A stretch of 64,000 nt of DNA from Symbiodinium natans (Eukaryota > Sar > Dinophyceae > Suessiales > Symbiodiniaceae). The stretch covers positions 734,696 to 798,695 of the forward strand of contig CAJNDS010000125.1 of the NCBI GenBank assembly GCA_905221605.1, written 5' to 3'. The notes under the pieces were generated by a model. That model saw only the letters and a program-made list of their open reading frames with translations, was not told the DNA's origin and did not search any database. The translations under genes and the position numbers were made by a program. Positions 8,901 through 18,286 of this stretch are shown here, piece after piece (position 1 is the first letter of the stretch; each line of letters opens with the position of its first letter).

Positions 8901-11900
8901 CTGGCTGCCACTGCAGGACCTCCCAGGCATGGGTACCCTAAACCCGAAACCCGAAACCCTAAACCCTAAACCCTAAACTCTAAACCCTAAACCCTAAACC
9001 CTAAACCCTAACCTTCCCAGGCCTGGTCCCCATCATTGAGCAGAGATTCATCTGGCTCGTCGGCATCAGCTTGTTCTGCATGATGGAGGCCCTCCGGTCA
9101 TGCAAGATGTTCCGAGTTCTTCCCATATTCTTTTAGGGTTTAGGGTTTAGGATTTAGGGTTTGGGGTTTAGGGTTTAGGGTTTAGGGTAAGGCTCTGCCA
9201 ACCAAAACGGGCACCCCTTTTTTCTAGGTGACTCTTGGGTTTAGTGTTACTGAGGGTAGTTTCATGGGCCCTCAATAGGGCCCTTAACCTCCATTAAAGG
9301 GTTCTGCTATATGGGCCCGTGGGTTGTATAGGGTATATAAGGGGTACATAAGTCGTCCCCTTTTAAGGGCCCATATCTTGGACCATGCGCGCACCCTAAA
9401 CCTAAACCCTAAACTCTAAGCCCTAAATCCAAAAAGGGCCCTTAAAGTAATTCCTTACTTATCAAAACCTTGTTGTGAACCCCTGTTGTGAACCCCCTAA
9501 ACCCTAAACCCTAAACCCTAAACCCTGAACCCTAAACCCTAAACCCTAAACCCTAAACCCTAAACCCTAAACCCTAAACCCTAAACCCTAAACCCTAAAC
9601 CTAAACCCTAAACCCTTGCGAGCGCTGGTTGAAAGGTCGACCTGGTTAACTTCTAGCCCTTGAACTCCTTAATCCTGGAAACCCCTAAGCCCCAAAAAGC
9701 CCAACCCCTATTAACCCTAAGCCCTAAACCCAAAACCCTAAACCCTAAGCCCTAAGCCCTAAGCCCTAAGCCCTAAGCCCTAAACCCTACCCCAAAGCCT
9801 CCGAACCCTGCTCTCCTAAACCCCTGAACCCCCTCGGATCGGAGAAGAAAAAACCTTAAACGCGCGACAGGCTGACCGCATCAACAGCCAGGCCACGCGG
9901 ATAGCGGCTGCGGAGCTACTGCAGGGCTACGAGGTCATCCACCCTATCTGCACGTTACGGCTTAGGGTTTAGGGTTTAGGATTTAACCATACTCTGGTTT
10001 CTTTCATCACTTGGGTTCTGAAGTACCCCCCCCCCCTCCCCGCCGGATTGTACAGGGTGCATAAGGGTTATATCATATCAGGTCTCCTCAACTCTACTAC
10101 TTGCTTAAACTGCCCAAGAACTGAAAGAGAAAAACCCCAATCATTGCCCTTAAAAGAAGGAAGAACATTATTTTTTGGCTGGGTTCTTAAGCAATTAGTA
10201 GAACTATGTATGGGTCCATACCCCTAAACCCTAGGCCCTAAACCCTAAACCCTAAACCCTTAAACCCCTAAACCCTAAACTAAGAGGCCTTGAACCTAGA
10301 ATTGGAGAAAGTGGTCCTCAACTTTTTCCACTGCTGTCCGTAGTAGGAATGATGGCCGCAAAGCGTCCCTAAACCCTTAGCCCTAAACCCTAAACCCTCA
10401 CCCCTAAACCCCTAAACCCTAAACCCTAAACCCTAAACCCTAAACCCTAAACCCTAAACCCTAAACCCTAAACCCGAAGCCCCCAATTTGAGGGGATGGC
10501 CTAGTCTCGAGATGAATGGCTTTTACAGGGTTAAACTTTATCTTCGGCCGCTGCCGGACATGGCCACACCCCTATATTTTGGGTTTAGGGTTTAGGGTTT
10601 AGGGTTTAGGGTTTAGGGTTTAGGGTTTAGGGCTTAGGGTTTAGGGTTTAGGGTTTAGGGTTTAGGGTTTAGGGATAGGGGCTGGAATAGTTACGAATCG
10701 TATTCCCTTATGGCCCCCTTTATATGGTTAGTTTCCTAAACTAGGGTCCCTTTTGGGCGGCTATTATAAGGAGGCACCCTTTAAGAAGGGACCCCAAAAG
10801 GGACCCTAATTTAGAGAACTACCCATATAGTATACGAGAAGAATCCCCCCCAAAACCCTATGCTCATTATTAAGGCCCCTGTATTGGATATGTGGTGAGA
10901 AGCTCACAACCGCAGACAATTGCGAGGGTTTAGGGTTTAGGGCTTTGGGTTTAGGGTTTAGCTTCCCAAACTCGTGTAAACCCAAACCCCAAACCCTATA
11001 GCCCACGCGGCGGCTTCTGTGGCTTTCGGGTGTAAGGCTCAGGGGGTAGCTTAGGACTTGTTTAAGGTGGGAGCGCCCCTTACGCGACGGGCGCGTTCCA
11101 TTCGTTTTGGCGATTCTGGTTGATTCTCGGGTTGGGTTGGGTTGGGGGGGGGGGGGGGGGGTTACGTGCTTTTCGAGAGCACAGGGGTTCATGTTGTAGG
11201 TTTCGGGTGCACTCTCTACGTAGTTTTAATATTATTGCGGGCACTATTGTTCTCTTCATTTCGCCCGCATATTTTTTTCTTCTTTCTAATGTTCATTTCG
11301 TACACTTGTAATATAATTCACGCGTGTACTCATTCACACACCCAGACAGTAGAATAATGGGGGAAAAAGACCACTTCGTTCACGAGTTTACGCACTAATA
11401 TTAATACGGTTCATTCACAGGTTTGGTTAATAATTCCAGGGTTTTTAGTGCGTCCATTGAACCTCAGCTCCTTCATGTCTTACCGCGTAAACGCATGAAT
11501 CTTATGTTTCACTACTTTTAATGAGTGTACGAACCTGTAGAAAGTGCGTGAAAACCGCTCTAAAGATAGAAACCCGGGCCATAATTCTATATCTTCATGA
11601 AGAACCCCGTATAATTCTCTTATTCACATAGTAAACCTTAGGACGTTCCCCTAATATTATATTCGTTCTCTATTAGTAATATTCCCTAGAGATTGGATAT
11701 GCAATAATATTATAAGGAATGAAGGGAGCGATGAAAGGGCTTTTAATAAGTCTTTAGGAGCTAGACCAAATCCCCCAAAACACCTCTAAAAACCTTAGAA
11801 TTATGTGCTCTTTGCCTTCATTTGTAGGGTCATTCATTGGTTTACAAAAAGCCCAAACATTAGGATTACGAAGAGAAAGCCGAATTAAATTATAACGAAT

Positions 11901-13641
11901 GAAATGAGGCATGAATTTAATAAAGGATTTCGTACTAACTCCTTAATAATAGAAAGTCCATAGAATATTGCACTCAGATGTGTTCAGAGCTCTCTCCAAG
12001 CTGTGCCAAGCTGCCAACAAGTGCAGCTGAACAAAGTTTCTCAGACGGTCCGCGGCAAAATGTGCTTTTTGCCTAGGCGGGAACGTCATGGTCGCTCGAA
12101 AATAGACACTGTTACACACTTTCGGCCCCTGCAACATAGCAATTCTTAAGCAGACATGTGCGTTTTGCCTGGGTTTCAGCACATTCCACATTCTGGCCAT
12201 GCCAAAAAACACACGTCGCGCTACAGGCGCTCCTACCTTGTTTAAGGGTACAGGGTTTACAGGGTGGGGCCCCCTTACTATACTAACTGTAGTTAAGGGA
12301 CTTATAACCTAACTTAGGGTCCTTATAACCCAATTTAGGGCCCGTATAACTCTACTTATAACTAGGGGGCCCCACCCTGTAGGGGTTAGGGTTTAGGGTT
12401 TAGGGTTCATCGGGTACTAACCCTAATCCCTTAACCCGAAACCTTAGACCGCTAAACCCCGATCCTTGGACGCAGGACCAGGGCTCGGTGGAGTATGCAG
12501 AGTGTTCCCGCGACGCAGACGCCCTGAGCATCCGCGCTGAGATCGGCGACAAGTTTGGTGAGGTCGCCCCCGTAAACCCTAAACCCTACGCCCTGAACCC
12601 TAAACCTTAAACCCGAAACCCTAAACCCTAAACCCTAAACACCCTAAACTCCAATTAACCCCTAATTAAGCCCTAAACCCTAGTCTGCTAAGCCTCACAC
12701 CCCTCAATCCCTAAACGCTTTTTCAGATTGTTCAGACAGCTGATGTTGGTTGCTTACGCGGGGGGTGTGGAGTTCTCCCCTGGGTTTGCTGCATACATGC
12801 TTGTGGGAGAACGTGCCCCGAGCCGTAAACGCAAAGCCCAAACCCTCAGCCCCAACCCCCAAACCCCAAACCCTAAGCCCCAAGCCCTATTAGCCCTAAG
12901 CCCCCCAAAGCCCTTTGTGGGTATGGTGTTGTTTTTTAGGGTTCAGTCGCTGGGGCCACTCCTTGGCTAGTTACATGGTCCCTTAGTTTGGTCCCTTTGT
13001 ACGGGGTACCTCCTGCCCTTTAAACACTTATCCGTTTTGCTGCGTAAGGATAGTTCCTGCTGCGGTCCCTGTTTCCCATGTTTAGGGTTTAGGGTTTCGG
13101 GTTTAGGGTTTAGGGTTTAGGGTTTAATTGGGGTTTAGGGTTTAGGGTTTAGAGTAGGGTCATGTGGCGTTAGCTGGGCGTGAATTGCAATTCTTCATGC
13201 CCCCCTATTGCTTGACTAGAGAAACCTGACCAAGAATCATTCGGGGTGACGGTTGACAGGTATACTCGAGTTTGGGGTTTCGGGAAACCCTCAACGCCCA
13301 ACCCTAAGCCCTACACTTGCGTTTGCCCGTTGGTGCCTTTAACACACCTGCTGATAACTCTATCGTTGGTGAAATGGATGCTGGCAGATGCTCTGGGCGT
13401 GCGTCCCATGCAGCGAGTGTGAGTGCTAGTCCGAAGATGCATGTAACCCTAAACCCTAAACCCTAAACCCTAAACCCTAAACCCTAAACCCTAAACCCTA
13501 AACCCTAAACCCTAAACCCTAAACCCTAAACCCTAAACCCCAAACCTTATCTCCGGGAAGTGAACCAGGTGGATTACGCCATCCACGTGCTGCTCCGCGC
13601 GGGAATTTCTACTCCGGCACTACGCGACATTGCACGGGCAG
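5977..13641 (+). CDS. Multi-exon DVFISHAW-type dinoflagellate protein with hydrophobic region (13-exon model)
   Basis: Exons proposed: 5977-6047, 6260-6315, 6446-6516, 6750-6828, 7549-7637, 7848-7897, 8025-8123, 8271-8428, 8805-8926, 9021-9115, 9871-9933, 12476-12557, 13561-13641. Joined, they stay in one frame and read in order EGSIYPPPDGTDDFES, YGPSIYTVNEQHIKPV, MRNPEGLNCDVFISHAWKEG, YEFICKVLHSWP, NAWCCMLANPQHLDI, VLVVPNRHSSVYTRLWCAYE, a hydrophobic stretch in the 8271 exon (LLYLGAAATLGILLGFLARL), then RAEIGDKFVNQVDYAIHVLL. I recognise this motif order from memory as a common predicted protein family of dinoflagellates; DVFISHAW resembles the start of a TIR-like fold. Biochemical role unknown; probably membrane-associated. 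Donors are GA, GC, GC, GT, GA, GA, GA, GC, GC, GT, GT, GT; acceptors are AG, nearly always followed by G. The 8428 and 9115 boundaries and the 9933 join are less certain. True start and end not seen. Confidence 0.8.
6320..6445. mobile_element. Family C inverted-repeat element (CTTGGTAGCCCAGTGGTACCC) forming an intron
   Basis: Ends CTTGGTGGCCCGCGGTACCC and TTGCTGGGCTACCAAG. The right end supplies the acceptor CCAAG|G of exon 6446. The four bases before the left end (GCAT) and after the right end (GTAT) are near-identical, as expected of a duplicated target. A CCCTAAA array sits inside. Confidence 0.8.
7104..7182. repeat. TTTAGGG array
   Basis: About 11 perfect units inside intron 6829-7548, which also carries a CCCTAAA array at 7457-7535, so the two arrays form an inverted pair within one intron. 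Confidence 0.97.
7188..7262. mobile_element. Family E element, right end missing
   Basis: The left end CTAGGACCCAGAGTAGGCCC directly follows a TTTAGGG array; the right inverted end is not found. Confidence 0.6.
7457..7535. repeat. CCCTAAA array
   Basis: About 11 perfect units ending 13 bases before the acceptor of exon 7549. Confidence 0.97.
7641..7847. mobile_element. Family C element forming an intron, with embedded TTTAGGG array
   Basis: Ends CCTTGGTAGCCGAGTGGTAC and GTTACTGGGCTACCAAG. Flanking direct repeat GAGC at both sides, in coding frame. The interior is T18-G14 followed by about 120 bp of TTTAGGG. The right end is the acceptor of exon 7848. Confidence 0.85.
7672..7706. repeat. T-tract/G-tract junction
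   Basis: About 18 T followed by 14 G, just before a TTTAGGG array in a family C element. Similar junctions at 15339-15371 and 49605-49633. Confidence 0.95.
7898..8024. other. Intron bounded by 9-bp direct repeat AGGAATCTT
   Basis: Reads TTCAG|GAATCTTGGGG at the donor and GTATAG|GAATCTTCATG at the acceptor. The frame continues LALQ to ESSCVLVVPNR. No GT donor can give this protein by sliding along the repeat, so a GA-AG intron is implied. Contains about five CCCTAAA units in a 127-bp intron. Confidence 0.82.
8124..8270. other. Intron bounded by 9-bp direct repeat AAGGAGATT
   Basis: The exon side reads GGCAAG|GAGATTGTAG and the acceptor side TTGAAAG|GAGATTCTC. The shared AAGGAGATT looks like a target duplication. 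The interior has 6-7 TTTAGGG units and a family D-like right end. Because of the repeat, splicing as GA-AG gives the same protein as shifted alternatives. Confidence 0.8.
8608..8766. mobile_element. Family E element interrupted by TTTAGGG array
   Basis: The left half ends AACCAAAAAGGG and the right half resumes TACCCTTTTATTTCTAGG; about 50 bp of TTTAGGG (8685-8733) sits exactly where uninterrupted copies read AAAGGGCACCC. It lies in the intron between exons 8428 and 8805. Confidence 0.85.
8927..9020. other. 94-bp intron made almost wholly of CCCTAAA units
   Basis: Donor TCCCAG|GCATGGG and acceptor TTCCCAG|GCCTGG share the 8-bp repeat TCCCAGGC. Between them nearly every base belongs to CCCTAAA or close variants. 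GC-AG; splicing reads DLPGLVPII in frame. Confidence 0.82.
9252..9389. mobile_element. Family F inverted-repeat element (TAGGGTAGTTTCATGG)
   Basis: Left GAGGGTAGTTTCATGGGCCC and right CCATATCTTGGACCATG, with interior AAAGGGTTCTGCTATATGGG. Relatives at 18150-18286 and 41540-41690; partial pieces near 12970, 22705, 26760, 28885, 36760 and 37435. Confidence 0.65.
9498..9617. repeat. CCCTAAA array
   Basis: About 17 units with one CCTAAA slip and one CCCTGAA variant; followed at 9716-9785 by CCCTAAG variant units, then exon 9871. Confidence 0.97.
10582..10675. repeat. TTTAGGG array
   Basis: About 13 units; a CCCTAAA array lies 110 bp upstream at 10412-10475. Both are inside intron 9934-12475. 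Confidence 0.97.
11200..11945. other. AT-rich, heptamer-free island within an intron
   Basis: About 750 bp rich in AATATTA and TTCATTC motifs, without a single TTTAGGG unit and unlike the GC-balanced surroundings. No convincing gene. Inside the 2.5-kb intron 9934-12475, next to a G18 tract. Confidence 0.7.
12258..12381 (-). mobile_element. MITE-like element, family A, copy 2
   Basis: 124 bp, same inverted ends and interior as copy 1, in the same orientation. It sits inside the 2.5-kb intron 9934-12475 of the DVFISHAW gene model. Confidence 0.9.
13444..13541. repeat. CCCTAAA array
   Basis: About 14 perfect units ending 20 bases before the acceptor of exon 13561. Confidence 0.97.
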
Positions 13642-13834
13642 GTGCGGTTTATGTCCCTATAAGGGTCCATGTAACTCTGTGGTACATACTTGGGCCCTAA
13701 AACTATATATGAGAACCCCTTTACGGCAGACCCCCCCAACCTCCTTTTTTGTGGGCTCTTATCATCAACACCCCAGTAGTGTTCTTAGGGAAGCTACAAA
13801 ACCCTAATCAAACCCTAACTCATTTACTTCAATG

Positions 13835-13927
13835 CTTGGTAGCCCAGTGGTACCCTTTTTTTGGTTCAAGGTTCTCTTACCCACCCAAAGAAGGGTGCCC
13901 TTATTATAGGATGGTTACTGGGGTACC
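13835..13927. mobile_element. Family C element without heptamer insert
   Basis: Ends CTTGGTAGCCCAGTGGTACC and GGTTACTGGGGTACC around GTTCAAGGTTCTCTTACC. About 93 bp; the simplest copy, useful as an uninterrupted reference. CCCTAAA units start directly at the right edge. Confidence 0.8.
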
Positions 13928-14365
13928 CTAAACCCTAAACCCTGAACCCTGAACCCTGAACCCTAAACCCTAAACCCTAAACCCTAAACCCTAAACCCTA
14001 AATCCTAAATCCTAAACCCTGAACCCAACACAACAACCAGTCCGGCCCTCTGTCTGCAAGGTGTCGACGTTGAGAGCGCGGCCCACTCGGATGTCACGAT
14101 CCCCTTCTTGCTTCTGAGCTTTTGCAATGGGTAGAATGCCCCTTTAAGCCAAAAACAGCATCGTAAACCGTGAACCCGTAACCCTAGAGCTCCAAGCCAC
14201 GACCTAAGCTCAGCTGCATTCCCCCTCAAGATTCCTCCCCGAGATCAGGCTATGTCATGCTATGTCAGGGTTTGGGGTTTAGCGTTCAGGGCGTGGGTAG
14301 TCTTTGGGGAGAGGGTAGCAGGGGATCGAAATCCTAAACCCCAAGCCCTACTACGGAGTTCAATA

Positions 14366-14479
14366 TGTACTTATATAACCCCAAGTAAGACTGTACTTAT
14401 AAGCCTCCTCAGCCCTCTAAGCAGGTTATAATTAGACATGTCTAAATTGGGGTTAGAAGTACGCACGAACCTCCAAGTA
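14366..14479. mobile_element. Family B element ending at an acceptor site
   Basis: A degenerate left end (GTACTTATATAACCCC) and right end GAACCTCCAAGTA. The next base completes TAG, the likely acceptor of the membrane exon at 14481. Confidence 0.65.
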
Positions 14480-14480
14480 G

Positions 14481-14625
14481 GTTTCTGATGCCACTGAATG
14501 TCTTCACGCTGGTGGAGATGTTTCTGGATGCCTTCTTCCTACGAAGCGAGTGGTTCTACGCCATCATCCAGGGCTTTTCCTTCCTCTCGCGGGTCGTGCC
14601 GCTCGGACCCTTCAAGCCATCCTCT
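14481..14625 (+). CDS. Membrane-like exon, likely continuation of the DVFISHAW gene
   Basis: After the acceptor CCAAGTAG (14473-14480) the frame FLMPLNVFTLVEMFLDAFFL then RSEWFYAIIQGFSFLSRVV is strongly hydrophobic. All three frames are open here, so the choice rests on hydrophobic character. The acceptor lies at the edge of a TACTTGGAGG-family inverted-repeat element. A TTGGTAGCCCAG-type left end begins at about 14628, directly after the exon. Confidence 0.55.
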
Positions 14626-15009
14626 TGCTAGCCCAGTGGTGCCCTGTACTTTTTTTTCTGTTTGGTTCAAGGTTCCCTTGTCAAGCCCTTACGAATTAAG
14701 GGGCACTTGGGAGTTTAGGGTTTGGGGTTTTGGGGTTTGTCAGGATGAAAAAGCAATGCCAGACTGCGTGAGACTTCTCTCAAGGGCAAGAGTGGGCTTC
14801 GGGTTTGGAATAAGGGAAGAGTTTTCTTCTCGTCAAGATACCAGCCCGGAAAATCAAGCACCACGGGGCATGCAAGCAAAACAAATTGGGGCCGGGTCCA
14901 GGCAGACTCTAAGCCCCAAACCCTACAACCCTAAACCCTGAACCTTAAACCCTAAACCCCAAGAAGCACAAGAACCCGAAACCCTAAACCCCAAAACGTA
15001 CAACTGTCT

Positions 15010-15145
15010 AATTTCGGGGTCGGAATATTTTCTAATATTATTCCCTTGTGGTCCCTTTATGACCTATGCTATATTAACCCCCCCCCCCCCAGAAAAAAAT
15101 AATAAACAACAACAAAAAAAAAGAACTGTTCTAATTATGCCTCTA
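15010..15145. mobile_element. Family H element with expanded C and A tracts
   Basis: TCGGGGTCGGAATATTTTCT, then ATTCCCTTGTGGTCCC, a C13 tract, A-rich spacer, then TGTTCTAATTATGCCTC. Confidence 0.5.
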
Positions 15146-15241
15146 TACCTTAAACCCGCTAAGCCCTGAGCCCGATACCTTAGACCCTAGACCCTCTAGC
15201 CTATAGCCCTAAGCCCTAAACCCTAAACCCTAAACCCTACA

Positions 15242-15338
15242 ACTGCTCGAGGTTGCTCTTCCTACTTTTTCGGCGCCCCGTCGACGATCGCTGTTTCATC
15301 TTGAAGATGATCACGAAGACGGTGGGGCTCGAGGGCTT
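15242..15338 (+). CDS. Exon-like island, downstream part of membrane gene
   Basis: The frame RLLFLLFRRPVDDRCFILKM then ITKTVGLE is open, starting near GAG at 15250. CCCTAAA units precede it and a T19-G18 homopolymer follows. No domain recognised; placed with the upstream gene because of strand and hydrophobicity. Confidence 0.45.
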
Positions 15339-15433
15339 TTTTTTTTTTTTTTTGGGGGGGGGGGGGGGGGGGAGGGGTCCCGTAAGCCCTAAAGCCTAAG
15401 CCCTGCTTGGGTTTAGGGTTTAGGGTTTAGGGT

Positions 15434-15465
<32 letters not shown>

Positions 15466-16045
15466 GGCTTAGGGCTTAGGGCTTAAGGCTTAGGGCTTAG
15501 GGCTTAGGGTTTAGGGTTTGTGTTCAGGGTTTCGGGGTTTTAGGGTTTGAGGAGTTGGGGATTCGGGGGATTTACGAGCTTCACAAGTCCAGCGCTTTTG
15601 GATTCTGGGGGGTTGCTGGTGTTGGGGTTCGGGGCCCAGGGCTTCGGGTTTGGGGCTGCAGAGTCTTTGGTTTAGAATTCAGGGCTTTTTCTTGGAGACT
15701 AAGCGAGCCCTAAAATCCGTACTCCAACTAGGTGGTTTCGGGTTTAGGGTTTGGTCTAGGGTTTGGTCAGGTTGAGGGGGTAAGCTAAGCTACCACCGGC
15801 CCAACCGCCCCCCGTCCCCCCCCTGCGATACGACGATACTGCAAAGGGCATAAGAACCATAAACCGTTTCTGGGCCTAATTGTACGCCTGCATGACCCTA
15901 AATCTGACCCCGCCCTAAACCCTAAACCCTAAACCCTAAACTAAACGCCCAAACCCTAAACCCTAAACCCTAAACCCTAAACCCTAAACCCTAAACCCTA
16001 AACCCTAAACCCTAAACCCTCCTTCTGGACCATCTTGGTCCCAGG

Positions 16046-16138
16046 TGGCTGTCCTCATTGTGCTTGTCTGCCCCAACCTGGTGCTGGCGGAGCTGGACCT
16101 GCGACTAGTCCCCAGGTCGGTCCTGAGAGACTTGGGGG
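16046..16138 (+). CDS. Membrane-like exon
   Basis: After CCCAG the frame VAVLIVLVCPNLVLAELDLR then LVPRSVLRDLG gives one hydrophobic segment followed by a polar stretch. It sits between a CCCTAAA array (15954-16019) and a TTTAGGG array (16144-16240). Confidence 0.55.
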
Positions 16139-16143
16139 CGAAA

Positions 16144-16240
16144 AGGGTTTAGGGTTTAGGGTTTAGGGTTTAGGGTTTAGGGTTTAGGGTTTAGGGTTTA
16201 GGGTTTAGGGTTTAGGGTTTAGGGTTTAGGGTTTAGGGCT
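16144..16240. repeat. TTTAGGG array
   Basis: About 14 perfect units directly after the membrane-like exon at 16046-16138; its partner CCCTAAA array is at 15954-16019. Confidence 0.97.
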
Positions 16241-16536
16241 ACCCGATGCTAGACTGCACTGTAAGCGGCCCCAAACCCGAAACTCCAAGCCTCCAGGCCC
16301 TCTACACCCCCAAAAAGGGATGTTCTAATCGCTCCCTCAAATTACCCTTATCAGCCTTTGGTGTTTTTTTCGGGGGATTCATGGTACTTCATTCCCTTCG
16401 CCCCTTCACCATGCAAGCACCCTAAACCCTAAACCCTCAACCCCTAACCCCTAAACCCTAAACCCTAAACCCTAAACCCCCAACCCGGCCCCAACCCCTA
16501 AACCCTAAACCCTAAACCCTAAAACCCTCCAGAAGC

Positions 16537-16614
16537 AAAGGAGCTTGGTTCTCTCTCCCCATCGCCTCCTTCATCGCCCTCCTGGGCCTCGCGTTGTTGG
16601 GACTCCGAGGCAGG
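16537..16614 (+). CDS. Membrane-like exon
   Basis: The frame AWFSLPIASFIALLGLALLG then LRGR follows the acceptor GCAAAG and encodes one likely transmembrane helix. CCCTAAA units lie upstream and TTTAGGG units follow directly. Probably the same gene as the neighbouring hydrophobic exons. Confidence 0.5.
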
Positions 16615-17367
16615 GTTTAGGGTTTAGGGTTCAGGGCTCAGGGCTTAGGGTTTAGGGTTTAGGGTTTAGGGTTTAGGGTTTGGGCGGTAGGGGTTTTCGG
16701 GGTATATGGGATCTAGGGTTCAGGGGAGTTGGAATTTTGGGTTTCGGGTTTGGGGTTGAGGGGGTTTCGGGATTAGGGGCTTCAGGGCTTCTAAACCCTA
16801 AACCCTAAACCCTAAACCCTAAACCCTAAACCCTAAACCCTAAACCCTAAACCCTATTCAGGCTCCGATATTGGGTTGGTGGGGGCTTCAGGGCTTTTAA
16901 AGGGGCTCCCAGGTACGGCCGCGCTGCCGGGCGGCCTCTGCCTGTTCCTTGGCCCAAAAGAGCCGACTGGTTTAGGGTTTAGGGTTTAGGGTTTAGGGTT
17001 TGGGGTTTAGGGTTTAGGGTTTAGGGTTTATAAGGTTTAGGGTCCCCATGATCCCTAGAAGAGTAACCCTCAACCCCTAAACCCCTTATATAACCCCCCA
17101 CTCACCAGCCCTAAATCCCAAACCCTAAACCCTAAACCCTAAACCCTAAATCCCAAACCCTAAACCCCTACACCCGAAAAACCCAACAATGCCCGCCAAA
17201 AGCCTAAACCCCAAACCCCTCACATTCCTGAAAAGGGGCCGTTTGGGTCCAAGAACACACCCTAAACCCGAACCCTACACCCTGAACCCTAAACCCTAAA
17301 CCCCAAACCCCAAACCCCAAACCCTAAACCCTAAATCCTAAACCCTAAACCCTAAACCCTAAACCCT

Positions 17368-17452
17368 AGGCTGCAGCTCTTCTTGGCCCGCGGCTGCCGA
17401 GCCCTACGGGGGCTCAGTGGCCTGGCCACGAAGTCCAAGTACGCCAGCACCT
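17368..17452 (+). CDS. Exon-like island, Leu/Arg-rich
   Basis: The frame LQLFLARGCRALRGLSGLAT then KSKYAS lies between CCCTAAA (17280-17366) and TTTAGGG (17484-17535) arrays. It is the last good candidate on this strand before a gene-poor stretch, so it may be near the 3' end of the membrane gene. Confidence 0.45.
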
Positions 17453-17969
17453 TTCCTCCCCCTTGGGAATTACTTTTGATTTTTGGGTTTAGGGTTTAGG
17501 GTTTAGGGTTTAGGGTTTAGGGTTTAGGGTTTAGGATTTTTGGGTTAGGGTAAGTTTAGGGTTTTGGGTTCCGGGTTTAGGGTTTAGGGTTTAAGGTTCT
17601 AAGGGGAGTAAAGGCACGGACTCATCTCCTGACACGGCGTCCTCCGGGTCGTGAAGCTCTACACCTCAGGCCCTTCGGGATGCTTGGGAATAATTTCTAC
17701 TTATTTGAAGCTCCACACCTCAGACCCTTAGGGACACTTGGCAATATTTTTTGGGTACTATAGTTCCTAAACCCTAAACCCTAAACCCTAAACCCTAAAC
17801 CCTAAACCCTAAACCCTAAACCCTAAACCCTAAACCCTAAACCAAAAAGGTCACCCTTTGTATTCCCAGGTTAGGCCGAGTTCTCCGACTCCCTAAGCCC
17901 TAAGCTCTGACCCTACAACCCTAAAGCCTGAACCCTAAACCCTAAACCCTAAACCCTAAATGAGGTAGC

Positions 17970-18062
17970 TCTTAGGCTGCTGCGCAGGCTGTTTTTCGAG
18001 CTCGTGAGTGGCCCGACTGGTGTTTGCCGACGCTTGCAAGCCCAAAAAGGATCAGAATGTTC
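17970..18062 (+). CDS. Weak exon-like island
   Basis: A short unique GC-rich stretch, with frame RRLFFELVSGPTGVCRRLQA, lies between CCCTAAA and TTTAGGG arrays. It has the same flanking polarity as firmer exons but no recognisable domain. Confidence 0.25.
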
Positions 18063-18149
18063 GGTTCAGGGTTTAGGGTTTAGGGTTTAGGGTTTAGGGT
18101 TTAGGGTTTATAAGGGTTTAGGGTTTAGGGTTATGGGAACCCCAAACTC

Positions 18150-18286
18150 TTAGGGTAGTTTCATGGTCCGAAGATATGGGCACTTGAATGGAGATCCCGT
18201 ATTGACCCCTTGAATGCTCATAAAACCAAGACCCCACGCTTCAGAACCCGGTAAGGGACCATATCAAGGGACCAGGGAACTACGCT
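18150..18286. mobile_element. Family F element
   Basis: TTAGGGTAGTTTCATGGTCC to GGGACCAGGGAACTACGCT; inverted ends with moderate divergence. No open frame. Confidence 0.65.

Noticed and set aside
10806-11192. 128-residue minus-strand open frame
   Set aside because: It runs through heptamer units and a G/C homopolymer (peptides LNPKPKALNPKP, PPPPPQPNP); composition is that of translated repeat.
11943-12212. 89-residue minus-strand frame
   Set aside because: Contains an internal direct repeat (TGTGC.TTTTGCCT) and no recognised domain; lies in an intron of a plus-strand gene.
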